47,796 nt of DNA, from contig JADGJG010000085.1 in assembly GCA_027596195.1 (NCBI GenBank), forward strand, positions 1 through 47,796. The letters are read 5' to 3'. Origin of the DNA: Podochytrium sp. JEL0797 (Eukaryota > Chytridiomycota > Chytridiomycetes > Chytridiales > Chytriomycetaceae). The notes under the pieces were generated by a model that was given only the letters and a program-made list of their open reading frames with translations, was not told the DNA's origin and made no database searches. The translations under genes were made by a program, and so were the position numbers. Below, piece by piece: positions 1 to 11,759 of this stretch (the stretch's first letter is position 1; each line of letters starts with the position of its first letter).

Positions 1-1686
1 GCCCTACTATACGCATCCAACGCGTCCCGATGTTGCCCCAGCTCAAAATACAACACTCCAATCGAACACCAAAAAATCGGATTCTTGGCATCCCGCAGCA
101 CAGCCTGTTGGTAAAAATCGTACGCCTGGTTGAACTTTTGCTTCGCCATGTTGCATCGGCCGAGGAGGTAATACAGCTGCGCGTCGTTGGTGTCAATGTC
201 GAGCGCGCGAGTGAGGTACGCGATGGCTTGGTCGTAGTTTTGGAAGCCGGGTTGCGCTTGCATGCAGAGCCAGCCGAGTTGTTGGAGGATTTTGACGCTC
301 GAGGGGGAGCGTTGGAGGCCAGTGTCGTAGGCGCTGCGGGCGGAGGCGTACTGGTGCGTGTGTGTATTTTTTTTGTGTGGGGTTTGGAAAAATGACACGT
401 GAGAAAATGGATGAAAATAGGGTGCCAAGCAAATTGCCTCCCAAGCACCCAACAAGAAAGAAAAAGACACTCACGTCACGCATAAACTCATGCACATGTC
501 CAATCTGGAACCACACGTCGCATTCGCTCAGGGGTTTCGGAGGACACGGCAGAATATATTTGAAACAGTCGATACTGAGGTGATATTTTTGCTGATGTTT
601 GTAAATGATTCCGAGACGAAAGTAGATTTCGTTGCCCTTGTCGAATTTGGGGTCGATTCGCAGCACGGACGCAAATGCGGCTTCTGCGTGGTCGTAGGAG
701 CCGTAGCGGTCGTAGAGGACGCCGATTCCGTACCACAATTTGGGGTCCTGGAGAGAGTGTAATAAGGGGTGAGAAACTGGGGGAGAAACTGGGCACTGGG
801 AAAGAAATAACCTTTGGATTGGTCAGACAATTGAGAGCCTGCTGGTACGTCTGGTACGCATTCTGCAGATCATCCGTCATGAGAAAGCAGTGACCCAGTG
901 CAGCCCACACTGCGCCATTGTATCGGTCAATGTTGAGCAGCCGCTGAAAGTATTCGATGGCTTTCGGATACATCTCCTTCTGTCTGCACAGCGACGATGC
1001 GTGGGTGAGTGCCTGGACCGAGAAGGGGTTGTATCTGAGGGCCGAGTCGAAGGCGGCAAGGGCACGGTCCTTGTCGCCCATGGAGTCGGCGAGGGCGCCT
1101 GGGCAACGGGAGTGGGGGTTAGATTTGATTTGTTTTTTATCACTGCGAATTCGAGGGGAGAAGGGGGAGTGGTTGTTGCGTGTAGTATGGTGGCATGATC
1201 ACGCATTGGTGACGCACAGATTCGTAACCATTCCGCTTGAAGCATTCGCATTTCGCATTTCGCATTTCGTTCGACATGTTCGTTGGGTGCAGCAAGCAGG
1301 GGACCATCTAGCAAGCACTCTAGCTAGTTCTCTAGCACTTTAGCTAGGCTGAGACACGCTAGCTAGCTAGCTAGAGACTCTCTAGTGACTCGCTCGGATT
1401 GACTAGGCAGAAGTGACTCGCACGGATTGACCAGGTCAAGAAGCGTACCGATGCGGACATAAGTTTCCTCGTTCATTTGCTGCAGACGCAGGGCGAGTTC
1501 GGCCTGGTGGCCCTGGACAGGCGCTGCGAGGGCAGTGTTTGTTGTCTGCTGCTGCTGCATGGGCAACGACGCGGCGGCCGCGAGAGTCTGCGCGGCTGCG
1601 AGGGTCGAGTGCTGCTGTTGCTGCTGCTGCTGCGCCTGGTGCGCTGCCGCCGCCACGGCCGCCAGCGGATGGTGCTCTCGTTGCAT
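1..1686 (-). CDS. CYC8: CYC8/SSN6 general transcriptional co-repressor, TPR subunit (partial)
   Basis: Minus-strand gene, start codon at 1686-1684, 3' end outside the window. Exons are 1686-1449, 1098-812, 747-475 and 350-1; each junction keeps frame. The N-terminus is Gln/Ala-rich with a run of eight Q, as in fungal Cyc8. Tetratricopeptide repeats follow without break, with family hallmarks such as DPKLWYGIGVLYDRYGSYDH, NEIYFRLGIIYKHQ and DVWFQIGHVHEFMRD. By family knowledge Cyc8 is the TPR adaptor of the Tup1-Cyc8 co-repressor: its TPRs bind DNA-bound repressors and Tup1, in the nucleus. The first intron (350 nt) is unusually long for this window and carries a CTAG-rich simple repeat. Very confident on family; the start is the first Met before the Gln-rich stretch. 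Confidence 0.93.
1310..1385. repeat. CTAG-rich simple repeat in CYC8 intron 1
   Basis: Within the 350-nt first intron of CYC8, CTAG or GCTAG recurs many times, including an uninterrupted GCTAGCTAGCTAGCTAG stretch near 1359-1375. A CATTTCG repeat lies just before it (about 1247-1270). No function is proposed. Confidence 0.7.
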
Positions 1687-1848
1687 TTTGTTGGTGTTTT
1701 TTTTTCTTTCTTTTCCCTCTTCTTTTCTTTATTTTTAACTATCTTCTTTCTTTCTCTTGAATTCTCTTCTTTCTTTCTTCTCTTCACACTAGTAGTAGGT
1801 GATGAAGAAAAAGAAAAAAGAAAAGAAAAAATCAAACAAACAAATAAA
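1687..1848. promoter_or_regulatory. Shared divergent promoter of CYC8 and SWD1
   Basis: Only 162 bp separate the two start codons, so both 5' UTRs and core promoters must lie here. The segment is a long T/C tract on the plus strand followed by an A-rich leader before the SWD1 ATG. No TATA box is evident. The promoter role is inference from gene arrangement. Confidence 0.55.
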
Positions 1849-4111
1849 ATGACACACCAAGTCCCCACAGGTGTTGCCTATGCCCTCGATGCTGGAGACT
1901 CTTCGCTCGCACTCTGTCGCTTCAACGCAAAGGGCAACCAGCTCGCCACTGGCTGCCACGACGGCCAGCTGCGCATCGCTGACCTCGACACAAAGGCCTT
2001 TGCGAAGGACCTGCTGGGCCACGTGGCTCCCATCGTGAGTCTGAGGTAACCAAGAGTCCTGGATACACATACGGAGGTATACCAACATACTCTTGTAATA
2101 GCTGGTCGTCCAACTCGCGCTTCCTCCTCTCCGCTGCCAAGGACTGGAACTGCATCCTCTGGGACCTCCTAGACCCAACCCCAGCCGCCCTCAAGGAAAA
2201 AGTCTTGCGCTTCTCGTCTCCCTGCGTCATGGCCGCCATGCTGCACGACCCCATTCAAGACAGGTTCAAACACGCCCCCCAAACCCACCTTCTTCTTGAA
2301 ATCCTGCCACACTCCATCCCACCTCATGAATCCTGAACGAGGACCTGTTGTCTGATACCTTTTCTATTCCGCTCGCTGCTGCCCCCGACTTGTGCGTTAC
2401 CCCTCAGCTTCCGAATCGTCGTTTCGTGTCTCAATCAATATCCATACCTCATTTCGATGCAAAGAGATCAAGAGTCGGGGCTGTATAAGGAGCAACGTGA
2501 TTGGCTTATTAATTTGGCTCCGGGTCAGGTCGATTTGGTACGCGCCTTTTTGATTTCAAACTGGAGAACTACGCCTGTTGAGATTGCTTTCCCTTTCGAA
2601 AAACGAATGAATGAGTCGTCCTTCGGGACGAGTTGATGTCTTGCCGTCGGGGCTTTCGAAATTCTGGACGAAACTTGGACGCAAAATGCTTCGCTACCTG
2701 CATCTCGAAAATTCTCTTTCACATCGGTCAAACCCCGCTACCCTTCCTCATCCTGAACCGTCCCCTTTCCTTTTTTGGCCACAGACCAACAGCCCCGAAT
2801 TCATTCAAACCACCGTGGTCGCCTTTGACACGACAGGCGACTACGTGTTTCTCGGGAACGCGAAAGGAATCGTTACGGTTGTGGAGAATGCGAATCGTTC
2901 AGTTGAGTGTTTGTTGTGTTTGTTGTGTTTGTGTGGGTTTGTGTGCTAGAGGGCCTGTTTGTTTGTTTGAACGCGTTTTTGATCATCGCAACCCCCAACC
3001 CCTCTCCAAAAAATAGATTCTCAAACACTTTCGACCTTCGGGGACCGCAGCAATCAAAGGGTTCTCGTTCAGCTCGGATGGAAAGTGAGTTGAAATCCTC
3101 CCCGTTGCTTCTCGCAGCAGCAAACTGACCCCCTCCCTTCCCTGTTTTATCACGAAACTCAAATAGATTCGTGGCCGTCAACTCTGCAGACCGATCCCTC
3201 CGCAGTTACCTCCTCACCACCATCCTCGCACCCCCACCACCACCAGCGGCTTCCACCGCAATGGACGAAGATACCGAACATGCTGCTGCGACTCCTCCAA
3301 AATCAGCACTGCAGGTTACAGGCGCGGGGGTTGAGATCCAAACAATCGAAGCGGATATCAAGTACTTTGACTCAGTGGATCAGAACCGGTGGGTGCAGTG
3401 TGTGTTTAGTCCTGATTCCAAGTATTTTATTGGAGGTGAGTAGAGTTTTTTTTGGTTTGTCGCGCCCTTTTTTTGATGGTTTTTATGTGGCAACAGGATC
3501 GGCTGTCAAGAATAGTCACAAGGTGTATATTTGGGATCGCGAGACGGCTAACTTGGTCAAGTTGTTGGAGATTCAGAAAGATAGTTTGTTGGATATTGCG
3601 GTAAAAAAATCCCCCCCCCCCATTCCTTTTTTTTTGGTTTGGAAAACTAGTCTTCTCATTTTTTTTCACACGCGCACAGTGGCACCCCAGGCTCCCGATC
3701 CTTGTGAGCATCTCGACCGCGAGTGTGTTGAACGTGTGGACGGTCAAGGTGCATGAGAATTGGTCCGCGTTTGCGCCAGGTACGGCCTCTCTTTTCGATG
3801 GGCGGGGGGGTTAATTTTGTTGCTAACTACACGCATTTTTCAGATTTTAAAGAATTGGACGAAAACGTGGAGTATATTGAGATGGAGGATGAATTTGATA
3901 TTGTAAGAGCGATTTTATTTTTTTGTTCTTGTGTGTGTGGGTGTGAATTGGGTGTGTAGGCAGCGACAAAACGCGCCTTCTCGATGTCTTTGTGCTTTTC
4001 CAACTGACGACAACCTCCCAATACACATAGGTTGAAGACTCACAGAAACGGTCGCTGGCCGTTTCGAAAGCGGCGGAGGAGGATGAGTATGTGGATGTGA
4101 TTGGAGAATAA
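1849..4111 (+). CDS. SWD1: SWD1/RBBP5, WD40 subunit of the Set1 (COMPASS) H3K4 methyltransferase complex
   Basis: Ten exons: 1849-2045, 2102-2263, 2408-2537, 2785-2901, 3017-3084, 3167-3435, 3497-3600, 3680-3779, 3844-3902, 4031-4111; 428 aa. WD40 blades run through the protein (LATGCHDGQLRIADLD, FLLSAAKDWNCILWDLLD, YVFLGNAKGIVTVVE, KVYIWDRETANLVK). The C-terminal signature NWSAFAPDFKELDENVEY followed by an acidic segment is diagnostic of Swd1/RBBP5. In the family this subunit scaffolds the catalytic core with Bre2/Ash2L and activates H3K4 methylation. Exon 6 holds a low-complexity Pro/Ala loop. The stop codon overlaps AATAAA poly(A) motifs (4107-4116). Exon 3 was placed by the conserved segment FRIVVSCLNQYPYLI. 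Very confident. Confidence 0.93.
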
Positions 4112-4116
4112 ATAAA
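4107..4116 (+). terminator. SWD1: AATAAA polyadenylation motifs of SWD1
   Basis: Two overlapping AATAAA hexamers begin inside the last codon and stop of SWD1. The signal assignment is by consensus only. Confidence 0.5.
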
Positions 4117-4130
4117 TTGCACGTCCAAAG

Positions 4131-4452
4131 TTTTGGGTTCCCTCCCACTTGCCCAAAACTGAGGCAAAACCTAGTCTCCACGTCATTCTGTTCGCGCATG
4201 ACAGGTCGTGTTGCCACCCCGCTCCTGCAACTACCAACACTTTTCAAAGAGTAGTTCAAGGGTTCATTATCCCAAATGGTGGAGTGATGTCAAGTTTTGG
4301 GTTCCCATGTGAGTGATTTGACCCGAAATGTGAGTCAAACCCCGAGATCTTTGAGCGCGTTTTTTCCCATGACAGTCGAGTTGTCACTCCGTTACCCCAA
4401 CTGCCAGCGCTTTTCAACAGGTAGCTCAAGGGCTCATCATCCCAGATGGTGC
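4131..4452. repeat. Degenerate tandem duplication, about 165 bp unit
   Basis: Two diverged head-to-tail copies occupy this gene-free stretch. Both start with TTTTGGGTTCC (4131 and 4295) and share a GAGTCAAACC/GAGGCAAAACC block, a CATGACAG block, an ACTTTTCAA/GCTTTTCAA block and a GTTCATTATCCCAAATGGTG-like end. The second copy runs straight into the LRR relic. It could be old LRR-gene flank; no coding capacity is visible. Confidence 0.6.
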
Positions 4453-4700
4453 ATTGTTTGGACTCGGAAAACAACAGGTTGACTGGACGGATGCCTGTTG
4501 AGTTCGGAGGGATGACAGTTTTGAGGGATTTGAGCCTGAATGATAGCTTTCTGAGTGGGGAGGTTCCTGTGGAGGAGTTGTCTGCATTGGAGAAACTGGA
4601 CCAGCTGAATTGGTATCACAACAACTTCCACAGCGATGGAGTGGAGTGATTGACTTAAGTGTTGCTGGCCCTAAACGAGGAGAGAAGGTGGTGGTGAAGG
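4446..4700 (+). pseudogene. Leucine-rich-repeat gene relic (3' fragment)
   Basis: The plus strand encodes two and a half plant-type LRRs (NNRLTGRMPVEFGGMT, NDSFLSGEVPVEELSAL) ending in NNFHSDGVE and a stop at 4647-4649. The same C-terminal sequence occurs at 18580-18800, where it continues past GVE as GVEWLTEMLLDRNEERR. Here that tail survives only in broken form (LALNEERRW follows the stop). There is no start or upstream LRR, so it is a truncated relic. It sits directly before a second, N-terminal-bearing relic, the same order as the pair at 18.4-19.8 kb. Confidence 0.75.
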
Positions 4701-4860
4701 CGTCTTTCTTCTCGAATCAATACTCGACTAGTGTTAAAGAATTCTCAAATTCAAGCCGATACTGAAGCACAATGTTGAAACACAGTCGCGTTTCATTGCC
4801 GAAACGCGTGGAAACCGCAAATATTCCTAATGAGACAATCATAAACATACTTAATGAAAG

Positions 4861-5993
4861 CAAGCGTCCAGTCAACACAAGGACCAAAAGCAGCACAACA
4901 GCAGTTTTGCCGCGTGGCGCGTGAACTATGGGGGGTGATTCTGTCGAAGCTGCAAATAGAGGATGCGATGCGTCTGCTTCGGACGTCCAAGACTTTCTAT
5001 GTACAGTGATGCGCCCAATCACGACTGTCCAAGACTTTCTATGTACAGTGATGCGGTCAATCACGACTGTCCAAGCGAGAAACCGTCGAAATTTACGTGG
5101 AGCGGCGCCGTTCGCGCATGCCCCGCGCATACTTCCAAGCGTTCTCGGAGCTCTCAGATATGTTTTTGAAAGGATGCTGTGAAACGGTTCACTGGGATGG
5201 AGGAGAGTCGGGTTCGCGTGCGTCTCGAACGACGCTATACCAGCTGGCAATGGGCTGTGCACACTGAATGTGCACAGGGATTTTTTTTGGGGGAGGAAAT
5301 TTGCTGAGCACATTCCGAATGTGCTCAGCCGCTCTGGGGTTATGCAGACACTGGACCTCACTTCCAATCGGCTGACGGGGGCGATTCCTGTGGAGGTGTG
5401 GGGACTAACCCAATTGAAGTGGATCAATCTTTGTAGCAACGAGGGTCTGACCTGGTCGATTCCAGACGAGTTGGGAGAGTTGGGGCTCTTGGAGGTGTTG
5501 GATCTGAGCGGGACCTCTCTGAGTGGATGGATTCCTTGTTCAATAGGAAAGTTGGCGCGTTTGAAGCGTCTGAACCTGAGCTGAGTGGGGAAATTCCTGT
5601 GGAGATGGCCATGCTTCATGAGCTGAGGCGGTTGGAGATACTGTGCTTGACTAACAAGAAGCTGGTTGTAAGAATTCCTGTGGAGTTGGGAGGGTTGCTG
5701 AGAATGACGGAATTGCTGTTGGCAGAGGTATTCCTGTGGAGTTGGGGAAGTTGGGGAAGTTGAGGTTTCTGAGGTTGAACAACAACCGTTTGAGTGGGGA
5801 GATTTCTGTCGAGTTGGGGGGGTTTGAAGGAGTTGCAGGTTTCGCACTATAACAACAACAGGTTGATTGGAGAGATTCCCGTGGAGTTTGGAGGGATGAC
5901 AGCTTTGTTCTCGAATGATATTCCTGTGGAGGAACTGATCTGTATAGTGTGTATAGAGAGTCGGAGGATGGGGCGCCATTGTCAATTGGAGTA
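4861..5993 (+). pseudogene. F-box-like/LRR protein gene, disrupted (copy A)
   Basis: An F-box-like start, ELWGVILSKLQIEDAMRLL, is visible near 4924-4980, preceded by LPR in a shifted frame (a short insertion at about 4911). After a 42-bp tandem duplication with in-frame stops come scraps matching copy B (EESRVRVRLE). LRRs follow from about 5340 (LDLTSNRLTGAIPVEVWGLT, LSGWIPCSIGKLARLKRLNL). Relative to copy B about 10 nt are missing at 5580, and later repeats (IPVELGGLLRMTELLL, NNNRLIGEIPVEFGGMT) lie in alternating frames. At least four frame breaks make it a pseudogene. The intact ancestor was probably an F-box/LRR protein; its target is unknown. Confidence 0.75.
4985..5068 (+). repeat. 42-bp tandem duplication inside LRR copy A
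   Basis: Two adjacent, almost identical 42-bp units begin with GTCCAAGACTTTCTATGTAC (4985 and 5027) and differ at about two positions. They are absent from copy B, so they arose after the cluster duplicated. Each unit introduces a stop in the ancestral frame. Confidence 0.85.
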
Positions 5994-6063
5994 GGAGGAC
6001 TGAGAGTAGAGTAGATTCGGTAGAGCAAGCGCTTGAAGTAAAGGGATCAGTGGCACAGAACTT

Positions 6064-7612
6064 TTATTCATCCGCAACGGCGGCAGTTGCCACATCATCC
6101 CCGGCATTCTTCTTGTTCTTCTTGCCGCCTCTTTGAGACTTTTTCTTGCCTCCAGCAGCTTCACTCAACTGCTTCTTTTCGGCATCCGCGGCCTCCTTCT
6201 GCTTCCGCTTGCTGTTCTTTTTCTCATCGTCCGTGAATTTGCGGAGAATGTGAATATAAGCTCCATAATCAACCTTTTCTTTGACTGAGGGAAATAAAAG
6301 AATGAGTGATGACGAAGTACAGCGGAATCGCGTATTCAAACTCACCCTCAGAAGTCGTCCCAACCGCATTCAAAACCCCAACCACCCCCTTTTCAACATC
6401 CATCGTTCCTTCCACAACGTCACAAACAGCAACCAGAACCTTGTCCTGCGCGTTTACATCCCCTCCTTCCGCAGGTGGAGCAAACGCGACCAACAATTCC
6501 CCCGAAACCGCGTCAAATTCAACATCCAACGCCGCACGCGGGAGTACCACGTTCTTGTGCAACTTGTAAGGCCCTTCTGCAGTCGATGCCGTGAGGATCG
6601 ACACGATCGGGACAGATTCGTAACACACAGCGATCGTTGGAGACAACAGGGAAGATTTGAGCGTCAAAATGGTAGGTGGGGCCGTTGGAGTGTTGAGTTC
6701 AGGGGCGAATTCGGACACGGTGAGGTGTGGTTGGACTTCCGCTTGTTGTTCGATGTCCCAGAATCGGATGGAGCCATCGCCTCCGCCGCTCGCGATTCGG
6801 GGGGAAGGGGTGGTGGAAGTGGGGGAAGGGAGGAGACACATTTTGGTGATGAAGCCCGTGTGGCCGAGACAGAAGCCCTGGATTTCGAACGTGTCGGGGA
6901 ATTTCGAGATGCGAATTTTCTCGTCTCGGTCGGAGGTGAGGAGGAGGTTTGAGGAGTGGCAAAGAATCTGTGGGTTGGTAGTAGAGTGTTAGTTGAGATG
7001 GGGGGTTCGCGAGGTGGGGAATGGGGTATTCGGTATACCATATCTGTGACGAGCGAACAGTGGCCCAACAAGAGCTTGATCTTGTCGGACCCAGTCACCG
7101 GGATTCTACAAGCACACACAAACACGATTCAGCTCCTCTCGCCCACCGCGCCCACGTTCAAAAAAAGCAAAAAACACTCACCGGTACACATCGCCAAACT
7201 TGTCCGCCACAACCAAATCCCCAACCTGTTCCGCATCGCCATCATCCGCAAACGCCAACGCATTAGGTCTCTTGAGAAGCATCTTCTTGGCCACAAGCTC
7301 CCACGTCTTGAGGTTCCACACCTCAACGTTGCGCGAGTCCGAAGCCACGGCCATCCACTGCCCAGACTTGTGGAACGCAATTGTGCGGATGAGACCTTCA
7401 GGCATCGAGGTGGGTGCGAGTGGTTTGGCCGTGGTGGAAGTGGAGGGGTGTGCCGCGGGGGCCGCGAGAATCGTGTTGGTTCTGGTGGTGTGTGAGTGGG
7501 AGGGAGGGTTCCAAGTAGGAAGCAGTTACTTGTTATCCATGGCGAGGAACTCAGAGCCATAGCAGAAGATGGCCGTTGTGCCGTGCGTGAAGATGGCGTG
7601 GACCGACTGCAT
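6064..7612 (-). CDS. TRM82: TRM82/WDR4, non-catalytic WD40 subunit of tRNA m7G46 methyltransferase
   Basis: Minus-strand gene with exons 7612-7530, 7481-7182, 7105-7039, 6967-6346 and 6284-6064; 430 aa. The family signature LLTSDRDEKIRISKFPDTFE followed by IQGFCLGHTGFITKM is clear, with earlier blades HKSGQWMAVASDSRNVEVWN and DLVVADKFGDVYRIPV and a later blade IASGGGDGSIRFWDIE. By family knowledge it partners Trm8/METTL1, stabilising it for N7-methylation of G46 in the tRNA variable loop. The C-terminus is a Lys-rich tail (GGKKKSQRGGKKNKKNAGDD). The stop codon overlaps an AATAAA motif on the minus strand. A degraded copy of the last codons lies at about 19980-20045 beside the second LRR cluster. 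Very confident. Confidence 0.92.
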
Positions 7613-7692
7613 TTGCTGGAGTGTTTTTTTTTTTTTTTTTTCGCAAGGAATTCCTGGACCCATCCCACCACCACACTTCTTCTTCCCACACC
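7613..7692. promoter_or_regulatory. Divergent promoter of TRM82 and DBP10
   Basis: The two start codons are 80 bp apart. The spacer is dominated by a run of about 18 T near 7623-7640, a plausible nucleosome-depleting poly(dA:dT) element serving both genes. Co-regulation of a tRNA-modification gene and a ribosome-assembly helicase would make sense but is inference. Confidence 0.55.
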
Positions 7693-10600
7693 ATGGCCGG
7701 AAAACCAAAGTTCAGCAAAAGTGCATCCTCTGCCTCCAAAGGATCCTCCTCGAAGGGCAGCAAGGGCGCCAAGGGCGGACCCGCTTCAAAGAAGGGCGGA
7801 CCCAAAGACTTTGCCCAGCTCAAGCGGAAGGGCGATCGTCCGCGTTTCGAAGACTTTGAAGCAAAGAAGGAGCTGAAACTGGCAAAGGCAGCTGCCCGTA
7901 ACGGCGGGGTGGTGCCGAAGCGGTTGGGTACGAATGCCGCAAAGAACGCGAAGGGTGGAGCCAAGGGCGGAGCCAAGGGGAAGGACGGCGACAAGGACGG
8001 CGCGGGGGATGCCAAGGACAAGAAGAAGAACAAGTTTGGCAAGAACAAGAAGGAGAAGAAGGGTCAGGAGGAGGACACAGAGTTTGAGACCGTGCCCAAG
8101 GAAGAGGACGACGACGAGGCCGGTTGGGATTCCGACGTTGCCGAGGACGATGGGGAGGATGACGAGATGGACGTGGATGGCGGCGACGCGTGGGACGAGG
8201 GTGCGGGGAGCGACGGTGGGGCTGATGCACCCGGGCAAGACGACGACGAGGAGGAGCCTATCGACCTCAACATGGGCATGAGCGACGAGGACGATCTCGA
8301 CACGGATGAGGAGGATGAGGAGGCTGCTTCAAAAACGATCGCGCGTTCCGTCCAGCAGGCAAACAAAAAACACAAGAAGTCGGGTGGTTTCCAATCCATG
8401 GGTGAGTCGCGTTTTCAGCTTTCTCTTTCGTTCGAACAAGCTTTCTAAACACACTCCTTTTCGTGCATGCAGGTCTCAGTTACCCAATCTACTCTGCCAT
8501 CATCCAAAAGGGCTACAAAGTCCCCACACCCATCCAAAGAAAAGCCATCCCCATCATTCTCGAGAACAGAGACGTGGTTGCCATGGCCAGAACCGGTTCC
8601 GGTAAAACGGCCGCTTTCCTCATCCCTCTCATGGAGCGTCTCAAGGTCCACTCGGCCAAAGTCGGTGCCCGAGGTCTCATTCTGACCCCCTCGCGTGAAC
8701 TGGCCCTCCAAACCCTCAAGTTTGTCAAGGATATGGGAAAACACACGGATTTGAGATACTGCATGCTTGTGGGTGGTGGAACCATGGACGACCATTTCGC
8801 GGCGTTGGCCAACAACCCCGATATGTGAGTTTTACTCCGTTTATTGTGTTTGCTGCGGTTCGAGCTTGTATTCACGCGTGCCATGTGCTTTTCTTTTACT
8901 ACCACAGCATCATTGCCACTCCCGGTCGTTTGATGCATTTGATCATTGAAATGAACTTGGACCTGCGCACCGTCGAATACGTTGTGTTTGATGAAGCCGA
9001 TAGGTAAATTACGCACACACCCGATTCATTTTCGATATCTTCAAACACAAAATCGCTTATTCTCTCTTTCCAACAGACTGTTTGAAATGGGATTCGCCGA
9101 ACAACTGCGCGAAATTCTGTTCAAACTGCCCGAAAACCGCCAAACCCTCCTCTTCTCCGCAACCCTTCCCAAACTCCTCGTCGACTTTGCCAAAGCCGGA
9201 CTCACGGACCCCGCCCTCATTCGTTTGGACGTGGACACTAAAATCAGTGCCGATCTGCAACTGCTGTTCATTAGCGCCAAGCAGGAAGAAAAAGACGCTT
9301 CGTTGCTGTATCTGTTGCAGACGGTGATTCCGCAGGAACAGCAAACGATTATTTTCGTGGCCACCAAGCATTGTGTCGAGTATGTGCATGAGTTGTTGTT
9401 GATTTCGGGGATCCAGAGCACATATATTTTTGGTGCGTTGGATCAGGTTGCGAGAACAATGCACATCAATAAGTTTAGGAATGGATTGGTCAAGATTTTG
9501 ATTGTGTACGTATTTTGCTGTTTTTTTGTTGTTTTTTTTTGGGTGCGATTGCTGAACGCGTTTTTTTATCGCAGTACGGATGTTGCGGCGCGTGGTATCG
9601 ATATCCCTCTTTTGGACAATGTTGTCAACTACGATTTCCCGGGATCCAGCAAAGTGTTGATCCATCGTGTGGGTCGTGTCGGAAGAGCGGGAAGGAAGGG
9701 AATGGCCTTTTCGTTGATTGCCACGGATGAGGTGAGAGCAATTTCGTTCGCGTGTGGCCATCTGATTGGTTTCTCAACGAATCACCACGAAAAACCCCAT
9801 AGCTCCCCTACCTCCTCGACTTCCAACTCTTCACCGGTCGCCCACTCCTCTACAGCAGCATCTTCGAATCCAACGGACTCGAACCCAACTACACCAACGA
9901 CATTATCCTCGGCAACCTTCCCCCCTCCGCCATCGAAATGGACCGCGAGCTCGTCGTCACGCGTATCCACGACAACGTTTCGCTTCAAGTCCTGCGACAG
10001 AGTGTCAAGAACGGATACAAAATGTACTACCGGACGCGTGGGAATGCGAGTAAGGAGAGTTATTCGAGAGCCAAAGTGATTGCGGGGGAGACGTTGGGGG
10101 TGCATCCGTATTTAGCCAAGTTGGCTGGGGAGGGGGAGGTCAAGAGGGCGAATATTTTGGATGAGATTGCGAGGTTTAGACCTGCTGAGGTGATTTTGAT
10201 TGTCTTTTGATGTTTTGGTGGTGGTGTTGTTGACAGTGTCCTCGTTTTTGTTTTGGTAGACCATCTTTGAAGCCGGAAAGAGAGGTGTCAAGACCCCCGA
10301 AGCCGTTCTCATGCACACGCGAAGAGCGCAGCTGGGAAAAACCATCCTGAACAGTCGCGCGCAGAGAGACGAGGAGGAGTCCAAGAATTTGGAAGGACAG
10401 AAGCGTTCTGTGCTCAAGAACCTTGGGATCGAGGACCAGGCGTCCGAATCCGATTTGCAGGTGAGGATCCTTGATTGCTGTTTTCTTTTTTTGCCCCGAA
10501 AAGTGCCCGAGCGTTTGCCACCCCTTTTTTGTTTTTTTTCTCGGTGCGCGGGTTTCCTGACCAAAAAATTTCTTCGAAAATGCCAGGCCGCCTTCAAGAA

Positions 10601-11674
10601 CCTCAACGACAAGAAACGCAAGCGCACCGAAAAGATCCCCGGCGCCTTCCGCGATGAAGAATTCTACATGTCCCACTTCCAAAAGGACGCTGCCACCGAA
10701 AAGGGATACGCCGTCAAGGACACTGTGTCGCAAACCACGGGACTCACCAACAACTTTGCCGAACGCGCCGGGGACGTGACGGTCGAGGTTGCTGGGGACG
10801 ATGACGATGGATTGAAGAGACGCGGGAACTTGATTTGGGACAAGAAGAAGAAGACGTTTGTGAGACCCACGGTGGGAGCGGACAACAAGAAGAGAATCAA
10901 GACGGATAGTGGTGCGAGTGTTCCTGCGAGTTACAAGAGTGATCGGTATGTGTTTGAGCTGTTTTTCAGTTTTCCCTCTCCTCTCTTTTTTTTCGGACTC
11001 CCCTCCCCCTTTCCTACTCCTTCCCGCAGACATTTAGCGTTCTCTCCCATTTTTCGATGGAGATGTTTAATGTCACTCTAACTGCGGAATATTTACGTAA
11101 TCTCACGATTGGCAAAGACGCTGTTTGAAACCTTGTTTTCTCACGGGATGCTGATTTGATTCAACACTTTTCATCTCTCTCTCTCTTCTCCCTCTCGCTC
11201 CTCTCTCCACATGCTGCTTTCTAAACACACTCTCTCCAAACCACCAGCTTCCAACAATGGCAGAAAAAGAACCGCGTCGAATTCCCCCGCGCCGGAGAAC
11301 AAGAACTCGCCTCGGGAGCTGCCACAGACGCCGCAAACCCCTTTGCCAAAAAGTACCGGTACCACGAAGTCCACGCCGCGAACCCCTCTTCCAAGAGTTT
11401 CCAACGCAAGGTCGCTGCCGCCGAAAAGCAAGCGCGCAAAGACGGCAAAAGCGTGGGCGATGTCAAGAAGGGCATGCTGGAGCAAAACGCGACGCGTCAA
11501 CCTATTGCCACGCGGACGGATGGAGGCAAAGTGCGTGGCGTCAAGAGCGAGCTCAAGAATGTGGAGCAGATCAAGAAGGAGAGGAAGAAGAAGGAGCAGC
11601 GTCGTGCCAAGACTGGGCGTCATTCGGGTGGGAAGCCGGGCAAGTCGAGAGTCAAGTCGAAGGGACGCAAATAG
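7693..11674 (+). CDS. DBP10: DBP10/DDX54 DEAD-box RNA helicase, 60S ribosome biogenesis
   Basis: Nine exons: 7693-8401, 8473-8824, 8908-9003, 9077-9505, 9575-9731, 9803-10189, 10260-10460, 10587-10945, 11248-11674; 1038 aa. The N-terminus is Lys/Gly-rich and then strongly acidic. The helicase core follows: Q-motif region [13 protein letters not shown], motif [30 protein letters not shown] in [29 protein letters not shown] and [11 protein letters not shown]. The C-terminus is the Dbp10-specific extension ([13 protein letters not shown] and Lys/Arg-rich tail). The family acts in the nucleolus on pre-60S particles. The chosen ATG (context CACACCATGG) is preferred over an in-frame upstream non-ATG opening at 7621 that would read through the poly-T tract. 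The last intron (302 nt) is much longer than the others. Very confident. Confidence 0.95.
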
Positions 11675-11759
11675 TTTATTTTCTTTCATTTTCTTTTTGT
11701 TTTTCATGTCCCACGTTGCTTTCAAAACATCGATTTTTCGAAAAAACCATTCAGAAATC

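Noticed and set aside
4717..5985. 422-codon open frame on the minus strand
   Set aside because: It runs antisense through the LRR relic, whose repeated Leu/Pro/Glu codons give an open complementary frame. Composition is Ser/Pro/Arg/Thr noise.
7621..7692. Upstream extension of DBP10 (M then F-run)
   Set aside because: It reads a poly-T tract as phenylalanines and its first codon is not ATG; the ATG at 7693 has a good context and gives the usual basic N-terminus.
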